Below, one piece after another: positions 25,265-34,010 of a stretch of 64,000 nucleotides of DNA; position 1 is the first letter of the stretch; each line of letters opens with the position of its first letter. The stretch covers positions 1-64,000 of the forward strand of contig NZ_RWIU01000006.1 of assembly GCF_003944765.1 (NCBI RefSeq), in the 5' to 3' direction. The position numbers and the translations under genes are program-made. The DNA is from Hymenobacter perfusus (lineage in GTDB: Bacteria > Bacteroidota > Bacteroidia > Cytophagales > Hymenobacteraceae). Below the pieces are notes generated by a model, which saw nothing but the letters and a program-made list of their open reading frames with translations, had not been told where the DNA came from and did no database searches.

Positions 25265-26089
25265 TTAAACGGCCACGTTGTGCTCGCGCAGCGCGTCGTT
25301 GAGCGAGGTTTTGAGGTCGGTGCTGGGCTTGCGCTGCCCAATGATGAGGGCGCAGGGCACCTGGTAGTCGCCGGCCGGGAAGTGCTTGGTGTAGGAGCCC
25401 GGAATGACAACCGAGCGGGCCGGCACCGTGCCTTTGTACTCGATAGGCTCAGCACCCGTCACGTCGATGATTTTGGTGCTGCCCGTGATGGTCACGCCCG
25501 CCCCAATAACGGCTTCCTTGCCCACGAAGCAGCCTTCCACCAGAATGCTGCGCGAGCCCACGAAGGCGCCATCCTCAATAATAACCGGAGCCGCCTGCAC
25601 GGGCTCCAGCACGCCCCCGATGCCTACGCCCCCGCTCAAATGCACTCCGGCCCCGATCTGAGCGCAGGAGCCCACGGTGGCCCAGGTGTCCACCATCGTC
25701 CCCTCACCCACCCAGGCCCCGATGTTCACATAGCTGGGCATCAGGATAACGCCGGGAGCCAAGTAGGCCCCGTAGCGTGCCACGGCCGGCGGTACCACGC
25801 GCACGCCCTGCTGCTCGTAGTTGGTTTTGAGCCGCATTTTGTCGCGGAACTCGAATGGGCCGACTTCAATGGTTTCCATCTGGCGGATGGGAAAGTACAG
25901 GATAACGGCCTTCTTCACCCAGTCATTCACCAGCCAGCCGCCTTCCTGGTCGTTGGCGGGCTGGGCCACGCGCAGTCGGCCTTTATCCAGCTCTTCAATG
26001 ACGTGCTGGATGGCCTCGGTAGTGGCGGCTTGCTGGAGCAGGCTCCGGTCGGCCCAGGCGGCCTCAATCAGGTTTTGCAGTTCAGACAT
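25265..26089 (-). CDS. dapD: 2,3,4,5-tetrahydropyridine-2,6-dicarboxylate N-succinyltransferase
   Basis: A 274-residue enzyme of the succinylase branch of lysine/diaminopimelate synthesis: it transfers succinyl from succinyl-CoA to tetrahydrodipicolinate. The N-terminal helical part (MSELQNLIEAAWADRS) precedes a left-handed beta-helix of hexapeptide repeats (for example GVILMPSYVNIGAWVGEGT, GAGVHLSGGVGIGGVLEP). Length and order match DapD. Diaminopimelate is needed for lysine and cell-wall peptides. No regulatory leader was seen. Confidence 0.96.
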   Translation of the reverse strand: MSELQNLIEAAWADRSLLQQAATTEAIQHVIEELDKGRLRVAQPANDQEGGWLVNDWVKKAVILYFPIRQMETIEVGPFEFRDKMRLKTNYEQQGVRVVPPAVARYGAYLAPGVILMPSYVNIGAWVGEGTMVDTWATVGSCAQIGAGVHLSGGVGIGGVLEPVQAAPVIIEDGAFVGSRSILVEGCFVGKEAVIGAGVTITGSTKIIDVTGAEPIEYKGTVPARSVVIPGSYTKHFPAGDYQVPCALIIGQRKPSTDLKTSLNDALREHNVAV

Positions 26090-26237
26090 GCGAAAGAAGT
26101 TGTGTGTTAATAGTTGTCAGCTGTGTGTTGTGTGTTATTCCTTGCCAGTTGCGTGCTTTATGAGAACTGTCAACTCATAACCAGCAACCGGCAACACAGA
26201 CAGCAAGCGGGCCAAAAGTACCATCTTCGCACCCAAT

Positions 26238-27419
26238 ATGCCGCGTCCTGTCACCATTTTGCTGGCCTCCGTTCTTAAGCCCCTCGATGACACGCGGATG
26301 CTGGGCAAGTTCGGGCGCACCCTGGCCGGGCGGCCCGGCACGCAGGTGCACGTAGCGGGCCGCTTGGCCCCACTCCCGCCCAGCCTGCCCGGCAACCTGC
26401 ACACGCATACTTTGCTGCAAGGCTCCCGCCTGAGCTGGGAACGGCTGCGGGCCCAGGTGCGCTACTGGCAGCTCTTGCAACGCACAAGCCCTGATGTGGT
26501 GTTTGTGCACGCTCCCGAGCTGCTGCCTCTCACGGTACTGTGGCAGGCGGCCGGACCGGGCCGGCATTTCGTGTATGATGTGCGGGAGAACTACGCTCTC
26601 AACATCCGGACGCAGGCCGTGTACCCGGCTTGGGCCCGTAGTTTACTGGCCGCACTGGTGCGCCGCCTCGAAACCCTGGCTGCCCGCCGGGCCCGCGCCG
26701 TGCTGCTGGCCGAGCGCAGCTACGCCGACGAGCTGCCGTTTGCCCAACTTTCCAATAATCCGCTACCCCCCGGCACCCGGCATAGCCCTACTCTGCTCAT
26801 CGAAAACAAGTACCAGCCCTACGATGAGCAACCCGCCCCGTTCCCGCGCCGGCTGCCGCCGGTTACGGAGCCATTACGGATAGTGTACACGGGCACTATT
26901 TCGGAGCTGAATGGCGTATGGGAGGCCATCCGGTTTGTGCAGCATTTACGGCAGGCGTGGCCCCTGGCCCACCTGACCATCATCGGGGCGTGCCAGCAGC
27001 CGGGGCTGCTGCCGCGCCTGCAGGCCGCCGTGGCGGCGGCCGGCGCGGCCGTGACGCTGGTGGGCGGGGCTGCTTTGGTACCGCACGCGCAGGTAGCGGC
27101 CGAAATCCGGCGCAGCCACCTGGGGCTGCTGCCCTACCGGCCCCACCCCAGCACGGCCCGCTGCATTCCTACCAAGCTGTTCGAGTACCTGGCCCACGCG
27201 CTGCCGCTGGTACTACCGCCCAACCCACTCTGGTTGCCCTTGGCCGAGGAAGCAGCGGCGGGTTTCGGGTTCGACTTCCAGCAACCGGAGTATCCGCCGG
27301 CCGAAACACTTGCCCACCGGCTGCGAAGCCCCGTATACTACCCGGCCGGACCACCCGACGGGGCCTTCTGGCAGTCGGAAGCTGAAAAATTGCACTGGCT
27401 GATGGATTCTATCCGGTAA
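26238..27419 (+). CDS. Glycosyltransferase, GT4-like (GT-B fold)
   Basis: A 393-residue protein. The N-terminal Rossmann-like half has LLASVLKPLDDTRMLGKFGR and VVFVHAPELLPLTVLWQ. The second half begins LRIVYTGTISELNGVWEAIR, followed by LTIIGACQQPG and a C-terminal nucleotide-sugar site with LLPYRPHP, IPTKLFEYLAHALPLV. The FEYLA Glu is typical of GT4 enzymes. The acceptor and sugar are unknown. It stands alone upstream of fabH, not in a polysaccharide cluster. Confidence 0.88.
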   Translation: MPRPVTILLASVLKPLDDTRMLGKFGRTLAGRPGTQVHVAGRLAPLPPSLPGNLHTHTLLQGSRLSWERLRAQVRYWQLLQRTSPDVVFVHAPELLPLTVLWQAAGPGRHFVYDVRENYALNIRTQAVYPAWARSLLAALVRRLETLAARRARAVLLAERSYADELPFAQLSNNPLPPGTRHSPTLLIENKYQPYDEQPAPFPRRLPPVTEPLRIVYTGTISELNGVWEAIRFVQHLRQAWPLAHLTIIGACQQPGLLPRLQAAVAAAGAAVTLVGGAALVPHAQVAAEIRRSHLGLLPYRPHPSTARCIPTKLFEYLAHALPLVLPPNPLWLPLAEEAAAGFGFDFQQPEYPPAETLAHRLRSPVYYPAGPPDGAFWQSEAEKLHWLMDSIR

Positions 27420-27465
27420 CTACCGACCTTTGCGGGCCGTTTACGGAGCTGGTGCCGAATTTTTC

Positions 27466-27473
27466 TACCTTCG
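27466..27473 (+). promoter_or_regulatory. Possible -7 promoter box upstream of fabH
   Basis: TACCTTCG resembles the TAnnTTTG box and lies 45 bases before the start codon. No clear -33 TTG was seen at the right distance. Confidence 0.3.
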
Positions 27474-27518
27474 GCGTGCTTATTTCCGACTGTCCTGCTC
27501 CGCAAATCCCCCCTACTG

Positions 27519-28532
27519 ATGAACAACTCTCTCCGACTCTCTGAAATTGCCGGTGTTGGCCATTACGTGCCCGAGCGCGTGGTCACGAATGCCGACCTGA
27601 CCCAACTGATTGACACCACCGACGAGTGGATTCAGGAACGTACCGGCATCCGGGAGCGGCGCTGGTTTGAGGAAGGCAAGGACACCACGGCCAACATGGG
27701 GGCCAATGCGGCCCGCAAAGCCCTGGAAATGGCCGGCCTCACCCCCGACGATGTGCAACTGATTGTGTTTGCCACCCTGTCGCCCGACTACTTCTTCCCC
27801 GGTTCCGGCGTGCTGCTACAGCGTGAGTTGGGCATCCAGGCTCCCATTCCGGCTTTCGACGTGCGCAACCAGTGCTCCGGCTTCGTATATGCGCTGTCAA
27901 TGGCCGACCAGTTCATCAAAACCGGCATGTACGATACCGTGCTGGTGGTGGGCTCCGAAATCCATTCCTCGGGCCTCGATATCAGCACCCGGGGCCGGGC
28001 CGTGTCGGTTATTTTCGGTGATGGCGCCGGCGCGGTGGTACTGCGCCCCAGCACCCGCGAGGGTCATGGCGTATTGAGCACCCACCTGCATTCCCAGGGC
28101 GAGCACGCCGAGGAGCTTATTGTGCGAGAGCCCGGCTCCAACCGCAAGAACCGCCTCGAGTACGTGATGGCCAACGAGTTGGAAATGTACCCCTACATGA
28201 ACGGCCAGAACGTGTTTAAGCACGCCGTGGTGCGCTTCCCCCAGGTTATCCGGGAAGCCCTTGATGCCAACGGCTACGAGTCGAAGGACATCGACATGCT
28301 CATCCCGCACCAGGCCAACCTGCGCATCACGCAATTTGTGCAGCAGAAAATGGGCCTCTCCGACGATAAAGTGTTCAGCAACATCCAGCGCTACGGCAAC
28401 ACCACGGCCGCCTCAGTGCCCATCGCCCTGAGCGAAGCCGTGCAGGAAGGCCGCATCAAGCGTGGTGACTTGGTGTGCCTGGCCGCCTTCGGCTCCGGCT
28501 TCACCTGGGCCTCCGCCCTGATCCGCTGGTAG
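27519..28532 (+). CDS. fabH: Beta-ketoacyl-ACP synthase III (FabH-like)
   Basis: A 337-residue thiolase-fold enzyme that starts fatty-acid chains by condensing acyl-CoA with malonyl-ACP. The catalytic Cys is in RNQCSGFVYAL, the His in IPHQANLRITQFV, and the Asn in YGNTTAASVPIAL. The N-terminus has DEWIQERTGIRERRW, typical of KASIII. Bacteroidota often have more than one FabH homologue, so a role in a special lipid pathway is possible. It is followed by the DtxR-type gene on the same strand. Confidence 0.93.
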   Translation: MNNSLRLSEIAGVGHYVPERVVTNADLTQLIDTTDEWIQERTGIRERRWFEEGKDTTANMGANAARKALEMAGLTPDDVQLIVFATLSPDYFFPGSGVLLQRELGIQAPIPAFDVRNQCSGFVYALSMADQFIKTGMYDTVLVVGSEIHSSGLDISTRGRAVSVIFGDGAGAVVLRPSTREGHGVLSTHLHSQGEHAEELIVREPGSNRKNRLEYVMANELEMYPYMNGQNVFKHAVVRFPQVIREALDANGYESKDIDMLIPHQANLRITQFVQQKMGLSDDKVFSNIQRYGNTTAASVPIALSEAVQEGRIKRGDLVCLAAFGSGFTWASALIRW

Positions 28533-28548
28533 GTGCTGGCTAATTAAA

Positions 28549-28622
28549 AATTGAGAAGTAAATGGGGTGACTGACCGGACTTTATCGCCCGTGTTGGTCA
28601 CCTCAACTTTTACTTCTTAATT
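28549..28622. repeat. Imperfect inverted repeat between fabH and the DtxR-type gene
   Basis: AATTGAGAAGTAAATGGGGT (from 28549) is mirrored imperfectly by a right arm (28596-28622) containing ACTTTTACTTCTTAATT. Unlike the other inverted repeats it lies between two genes on the same strand, and it may attenuate read-through. Confidence 0.55.
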
Positions 28623-28643
28623 CATAATTCTTAATTCAACCGA

Positions 28644-29303
28644 ATGCCCAGCTACACCGAGGAGAATTACCTGAAGGCCATTCACAAGCTGAGCGAAGCC
28701 CAGCCGGGCACGGAAGTCAGCACCAACAGCGTGGCCGAGGAACTGCAGACGCGTCCCGCTTCGGTGACGGATATGCTGCGCCGCCTCGGCGAGAAGGGTC
28801 TGCTACACTACACGCGCTACCGGGGCGTCACGCTCACGCAGGAAGGCCGCCGGCTGGCCCTGCTGACTATTCGCAAGCACCGGCTGTGGGAGGTTTTCCT
28901 GGTTCAGCACTTCGGCTTTAACTGGGACGAGGTGCATGACGTGGCCGAGCAGATGGAGCACATCGACTCCGACCTGCTGGTGCGCCGCCTAGATGAGTTT
29001 CTGGGCTTCCCGCAGTTCGACCCCCACGGCGACCCAATTCCAACTGCCGACGGCATCCTGCACCGCCCCCAGCACCGTTTGCTCTCTGACCTGCGCCCCG
29101 GCGACCGAGGCCGCGTGGTGGCCGTGCGAAATACTTCCGCGCCCTTTCTCCAATACCTCGATAAGGTTGGCGTTAACCTGGGTACTCACATTGAAGTAGT
29201 AGACAAAGTATTATTTGATAACTCCCTTGAAATCAGAATTAATAACGAGATAAAATATCTGGTATCAGCCGAGGTCAGCCGGAACCTGCTGGTCACGGAT
29301 TAA
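28644..29303 (+). CDS. DtxR/MntR-family metal-dependent transcriptional regulator
   Basis: A 219-residue protein. The N-terminal winged helix begins SYTEENYLKAIHKLSEAQPG and contains SVAEELQTRPASVTDMLRRL. The metal-binding and dimerisation domain has EVHDVAEQMEHIDSDLLVRR. The C-terminal part is a FeoA/SH3-like domain (LRPGDRGRVVAVRN). The family represses metal-uptake genes when Fe2+ or Mn2+ is bound. No transporter is adjacent, so its target cannot be read from context. Confidence 0.93.
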   Translation: MPSYTEENYLKAIHKLSEAQPGTEVSTNSVAEELQTRPASVTDMLRRLGEKGLLHYTRYRGVTLTQEGRRLALLTIRKHRLWEVFLVQHFGFNWDEVHDVAEQMEHIDSDLLVRRLDEFLGFPQFDPHGDPIPTADGILHRPQHRLLSDLRPGDRGRVVAVRNTSAPFLQYLDKVGVNLGTHIEVVDKVLFDNSLEIRINNEIKYLVSAEVSRNLLVTD

Positions 29304-29321
29304 GCTGCCGGGGGAAGCGCG

Positions 29322-29329
29322 TACCTTTG
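29322..29329 (+). promoter_or_regulatory. -7 promoter box upstream of mnmE
   Basis: TACCTTTG matches TAnnTTTG exactly and lies 25 bases upstream of the GTG start codon, giving a short leader. The gap to the stop of the upstream gene is only 51 bases, so mnmE may have its own promoter within the run. Confidence 0.55.
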
Positions 29330-29354
29330 CGGCCGAACCATTCGTTTTGCCGCC

Positions 29355-30740
29355 GTGGCCCTCCCCGTTTCGCTTACCGATACCATCGTTGCCCTGTCCA
29401 CGCCGCCCGGGGCCGGCGCCATTGCCCTGGTCCGCCTTTCGGGGCCGGCAGCCATTGCCCTCACCGACGCCGTGTTTGCCGGCAAACGTCTGCGCGACCA
29501 GCCCAGCCATACGCTACACGTCGGCACCATCCGCGACGGGGCCCGGATTCTGGATGAGGTAGTTGTGTCGTTGTTTCGGGGGCCGCACTCCTACACCCGC
29601 GAGGACGTGGTGGAAATCAGCACCCACGGCTCCGACTACATTGTGCAGGAAGTGCTGGCGCTGCTGCTGCGCCATGGCGCCCGGCTGGCGGAAGCCGGCG
29701 AGTTCACCAAGCGTGCCTTCCTGCACGGAGCCTTCGACCTGGCCCAGGCCGAAGCCGTAGCCGACCTGATTGCCGCCGACTCGGCCCTTTCACACCAAGT
29801 GGCCATGCGCCAGATGCGCGGCGGCTTTTCCCAGGAGTTGAAAGAACTGCGCGGGCGACTGGTACAGTTTGCAGCCCTGCTGGAGTTGGAGCTGGACTTC
29901 GGCGAAGAGGATGTGGAGTTTGCTGACCGCACCGGTCTGGTGCAGCTCTTGCAGGAAGTACAACAACTGGTGCGCCGCCTGCTCCGCTCCTTTGAGTTGG
30001 GCAACGTTATCAAGAACGGGGTAACCACCGTTATTGCCGGTCGTCCCAACGCCGGCAAAAGCACCCTGCTCAACGCCCTGCTCAACGAGGAGCGCGCCAT
30101 CGTCTCGGAGGTGGCCGGCACCACCCGCGACCTGATTGAGGATGAAGTCAGCATTGAAGGCATCCGGTTCCGGTTTGTTGATACGGCCGGCCTGCGCGAC
30201 ACGACCGACGTGGTAGAAGCCATGGGTGTTGAGCGTACGATGAAGCGGGTGCAGCAGGCTGCATTAGTGGTATATCTATTTGATATAACGACTACTACAC
30301 CTACTGAACTTAAAGCGGAGATTGAGGCCCTGAAGCTACCGGCGGGCGTGGGCGTACTGGCCGTGGGCAACAAGCTGGATGTGGCTCCGGATACCGACCA
30401 GGAAGCCTTCCTCACGCGCATCGGCACCGTGCTTATTGCCGCTTCCCGGGGCGACGGCCTTGATGAACTGCGGCAGGAGCTGCTGGCCCGTGTCCGCCTC
30501 GATGGCCTTGACCGAACGGGCTCCAGCACCATCGTAACCAACCTGCGCCACGCCCAAAGTCTGGAGCAGGCCAATCAGCACCTGGATGCCGTGCTGACGG
30601 GCCTGAGCATCGGGGCCGGCACCGAGTTGCTGGCCGCCGACCTGCGCCATGCACTGGCCGCACTGGGCCAGATTACCGGTGAAATCAGCAACGACGACCT
30701 GCTCACCAGCATCTTTACCCAGTTCTGCATCGGAAAATAG
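29355..30740 (+). CDS. mnmE: tRNA modification GTPase MnmE
   Basis: A 461-residue enzyme that, with MnmG, makes 5-carboxymethylaminomethyl-type modifications at U34 of certain tRNAs. It has the N-terminal tetrahydrofolate-binding domain (TIVALSTPPGAGAIALVRLS), a helical domain and an inserted G domain with VIAGRPNAGKSTLLNALL, VAGTTRDLIED, DTAGLRDT and VGNKLD. It ends with the conserved FCIGK whose Cys is functionally important. The start is GTG. MnmG is not in this window. Confidence 0.96.
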   Translation: MALPVSLTDTIVALSTPPGAGAIALVRLSGPAAIALTDAVFAGKRLRDQPSHTLHVGTIRDGARILDEVVVSLFRGPHSYTREDVVEISTHGSDYIVQEVLALLLRHGARLAEAGEFTKRAFLHGAFDLAQAEAVADLIAADSALSHQVAMRQMRGGFSQELKELRGRLVQFAALLELELDFGEEDVEFADRTGLVQLLQEVQQLVRRLLRSFELGNVIKNGVTTVIAGRPNAGKSTLLNALLNEERAIVSEVAGTTRDLIEDEVSIEGIRFRFVDTAGLRDTTDVVEAMGVERTMKRVQQAALVVYLFDITTTTPTELKAEIEALKLPAGVGVLAVGNKLDVAPDTDQEAFLTRIGTVLIAASRGDGLDELRQELLARVRLDGLDRTGSSTIVTNLRHAQSLEQANQHLDAVLTGLSIGAGTELLAADLRHALAALGQITGEISNDDLLTSIFTQFCIGK

Positions 30741-30970
30741 CTGCTACCCGTAGCTCGGCAACGTTGCCGGGATGAAAAATGCGGTCTGCTTTGGAAAAAC
30801 CTTGCGCTGCATGCCGCACTTTCAACCGGGGGGCCGTTTCTTTGCGCTTTCCCCATCTCAAACAACCACTGCGGTCGGATTGTAGTATAGGCGTCAAATA
30901 CTGACGGGGTTTCCGGCTCACCGGCAATTCTTTAGTTTCGCCTTATAACCCCACCCATCAACCCAACCTT

Positions 30971-32260
<1,290 letters not shown>

Positions 32261-32285
32261 GCTCTGCTCGTTACCCTGTAACAAC

Positions 32286-32314
32286 AAAAAAGCCCGCTTC
32301 GGCGGGCTTTTTTC
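32286..32314 (+). terminator. Rho-independent terminator after gltA
   Basis: AAAAAAGCCCGC and GCGGGCTTTTTT form a stem around TTCG. It can work in both directions and also faces the converging Spy-like gene. Confidence 0.94.
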
Positions 32315-32358
32315 GTTTCCATTACTACTGCAATCAGCAGCAGGTAACTCACAAGTAA

Positions 32359-32724
32359 TCAGCGAATATTGGCAGCAGTGAAATTCGTTTTCATTTCTTC
32401 GTAGGCCACCATTTTCTTGGGGCCGAGGATAGCGGCCAAGTCCCATTCGTAGCGCATCTGCACATCAGCCAGGGCCTTATCAGTAGCTTCAGTGTCGGTG
32501 GCGAATTGCCGGCGTAACTCCGTCGTTTCGGTGAGCAGACGCATGTTCAGCGCCCGAACTTTCACGTACTGCCCTTCACTGAGACGAGTACGCTCGGACA
32601 TCTGGCGCGTCATTTCGGTGGCGCGGGTTGCCAGTTTGTTGCTGCCATCGGCAGGCGCAGCCTGTACGGGCTGGCTAACGGCTATTACGGTGGCAAAAAC
32701 AAGGAAGGAAAGTACTTTTTTCAT
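32359..32724 (-). CDS. Spy/CpxP-like small periplasmic protein (paralogue 2 of 4)
   Basis: A 121-residue protein with a signal peptide ending QPVQAAP. The mature part has TRQMSERTRLSEGQYVKVR, a long helix with TTELRRQFATDTEATD and YEWDLAAILGPKKMVAYEEM, matching the conserved pattern of the paralogues at 17786, 32909 and 33331. It is probably a periplasmic helical hairpin, but no function is proven. It is the last of three tandem minus-strand copies, separated from the next by an A+T-rich spacer. Confidence 0.7.
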   Translation of the reverse strand: MKKVLSFLVFATVIAVSQPVQAAPADGSNKLATRATEMTRQMSERTRLSEGQYVKVRALNMRLLTETTELRRQFATDTEATDKALADVQMRYEWDLAAILGPKKMVAYEEMKTNFTAANIR

Positions 32725-32865
32725 AACGGTGGTGAGTTGGATTGGAGGAAGAGTGAAACGGGCAAGATGGCGTAATGCACTAACTATAAGATGAATATAT
32801 CCTATTATTATAACATAAACAATATTTACTTTATATATATTCTATGAAAAACAATAATAAACCTG

Positions 32866-32899
32866 AAAAAAGCCTGCCCAAGACGGCAGGCAGGCTTTT
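32866..32899 (-). terminator. Rho-independent terminator after Spy-like paralogue 3
   Basis: On the minus strand AAAAGCCTGCC and GGCAGGCTTTT form an 11-base stem with a T run, just past the stop codon of the gene at 32909. Confidence 0.85.
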
Positions 32900-32908
32900 C
32901 CGGCACTA

Positions 32909-33280
32909 TTAATAAGGCGTTGCGCCCAGCGCCGTCATACTGGTGCGGTTCTGCTGATACAGGGCCAGCTGGTTGGGCTGTAGCAGGGATGACAGTTCCA
33001 TTTCGTATTGCAGATGTGCATCAGCTACGGCACGGTTTTGCAGTTCCGCATCGTGCACGAATAAGGCTTTGGCTGAGAGGGTTTCCTGCAGCAGCCGCAG
33101 ATTGAGGGCGCGTACCTGCACGTACTGGCCCTCGTTCAGCCGCACCTGCTGCGACAACGAACGGGCCATGGCGGTAGCGCGGGCCTGCAGGTCGCGGTTG
33201 CCGGGGCCGGGGGCCGCCAGCAAGCGGTGAGATGTAAAGGCCAGCACAGCCAGCAACAAGGGTACTGTGAGCTTTTTCAT
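32909..33280 (-). CDS. Spy/CpxP-like small periplasmic protein (paralogue 3 of 4)
   Basis: A 123-residue protein with a signal peptide (LLLAVLAFTSHRLLAA). The mature chain has MARSLSQQVRLNEGQYVQVR, NLRLLQETLSAKALFV, and YEMELSSLLQPNQLALYQQN, ending with a TSMTALGATPY tail also seen in paralogue 4 (ASMTALGQH). The ATG at 33280 is chosen over one 21 bases upstream because the Lys-rich signal start MKKLT is there. It lies about 50 bases downstream of paralogue 4. Confidence 0.72.
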   Translation of the reverse strand: MKKLTVPLLLAVLAFTSHRLLAAPGPGNRDLQARATAMARSLSQQVRLNEGQYVQVRALNLRLLQETLSAKALFVHDAELQNRAVADAHLQYEMELSSLLQPNQLALYQQNRTSMTALGATPY

Positions 33281-33330
33281 ATGAATTGGGAAAGAGAACA
33301 AGGGAGAGAATTCGGTAGTCGGTGGTTTTT

Positions 33331-33693
33331 TTAGTGCTGTCCCAGGGCCGTCATGCTGGCGCGGCTTTGTTGGAATAGGGCCAGCTGGGCCGGCCGCAGC
33401 AGCGCGGTAAGGTCCGACTCATAGCGGCCCTGGGCATCTGCCAGGCGCTGATCCAGAATACTCTGGTCGGCGGCGAAGCGGGTTTTCAAGTCTTCTATTT
33501 CGGCCAGCATACGTACGTTAAGCTGCTTTACACGCAGGTACTGCCCTTCATCCAGGCGGGCTTTCTCGGAAATGGAACGCGTGAGGGCGGTGGCCCGGGC
33601 GTGGATGCTGGTGTTGCCGTCGCCTTCTGAACCAGCCAATGCCATGCTCTGAACTCCCAGCAGCAGGCAAGCGAAAAGAGTAGTCTTTTTCAT
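33331..33693 (-). CDS. Spy/CpxP-like small periplasmic protein (paralogue 4 of 4)
   Basis: A 120-residue protein: signal MKKTTLFACLLLGVQSMALA, then TRSISEKARLDEGQYLRVK, a charged helix with EDLKTRFAADQSILDQRL, and YESDLTALLRPAQLALFQQS. It shares the block spacing of the other copies. It is the first of three tandem copies on the minus strand and is preceded by a long A+T-rich region, which may hold the promoter. Confidence 0.72.
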   Translation of the reverse strand: MKKTTLFACLLLGVQSMALAGSEGDGNTSIHARATALTRSISEKARLDEGQYLRVKQLNVRMLAEIEDLKTRFAADQSILDQRLADAQGRYESDLTALLRPAQLALFQQSRASMTALGQH

Positions 33694-34010
33694 GAGGTAA
33701 AGAGTGAAAGATTTAAGTGTGAAAATGAAGTGTTTAAGAGGAATGCCCCGGCGCCTGGGCGGGTGCGTAACCCACGTTCAGACTTACTGCTCCAACCCGG
33801 TAGGGGAGGTAGGCATGACCAAATATGAACACTATAATTTAATAATACAAATAAATTTTATAATTATTCTAATCAAAAGCTTTCTTTACCCTCAATCCTA
33901 ACACTCATTATCAGTCTTTTAGGAATGCAATGACAAAGGTTAAATACAAACAAAAAAAGTCCGGCTGCTAGGCAGCCGGACTTTCAATTCTCTGATTCTG
34001 AACAAGAAAC
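33694..34010. other. A+T-rich leader and terminator of the PorE-like gene
   Basis: About 317 bases between the Spy-like paralogue 4 start and the porE stop. 33820-33950 is strongly A+T-rich and lies upstream of paralogue 4. The rest holds the PorE terminator. No gene was seen. Confidence 0.55.
33952..33984 (-). terminator. Rho-independent terminator after the PorE-like gene
   Basis: On the minus strand AAAGTCCGGCTGC and GCAGCCGGACTTT form a stem around CTA, followed by TTTT. Confidence 0.92.
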
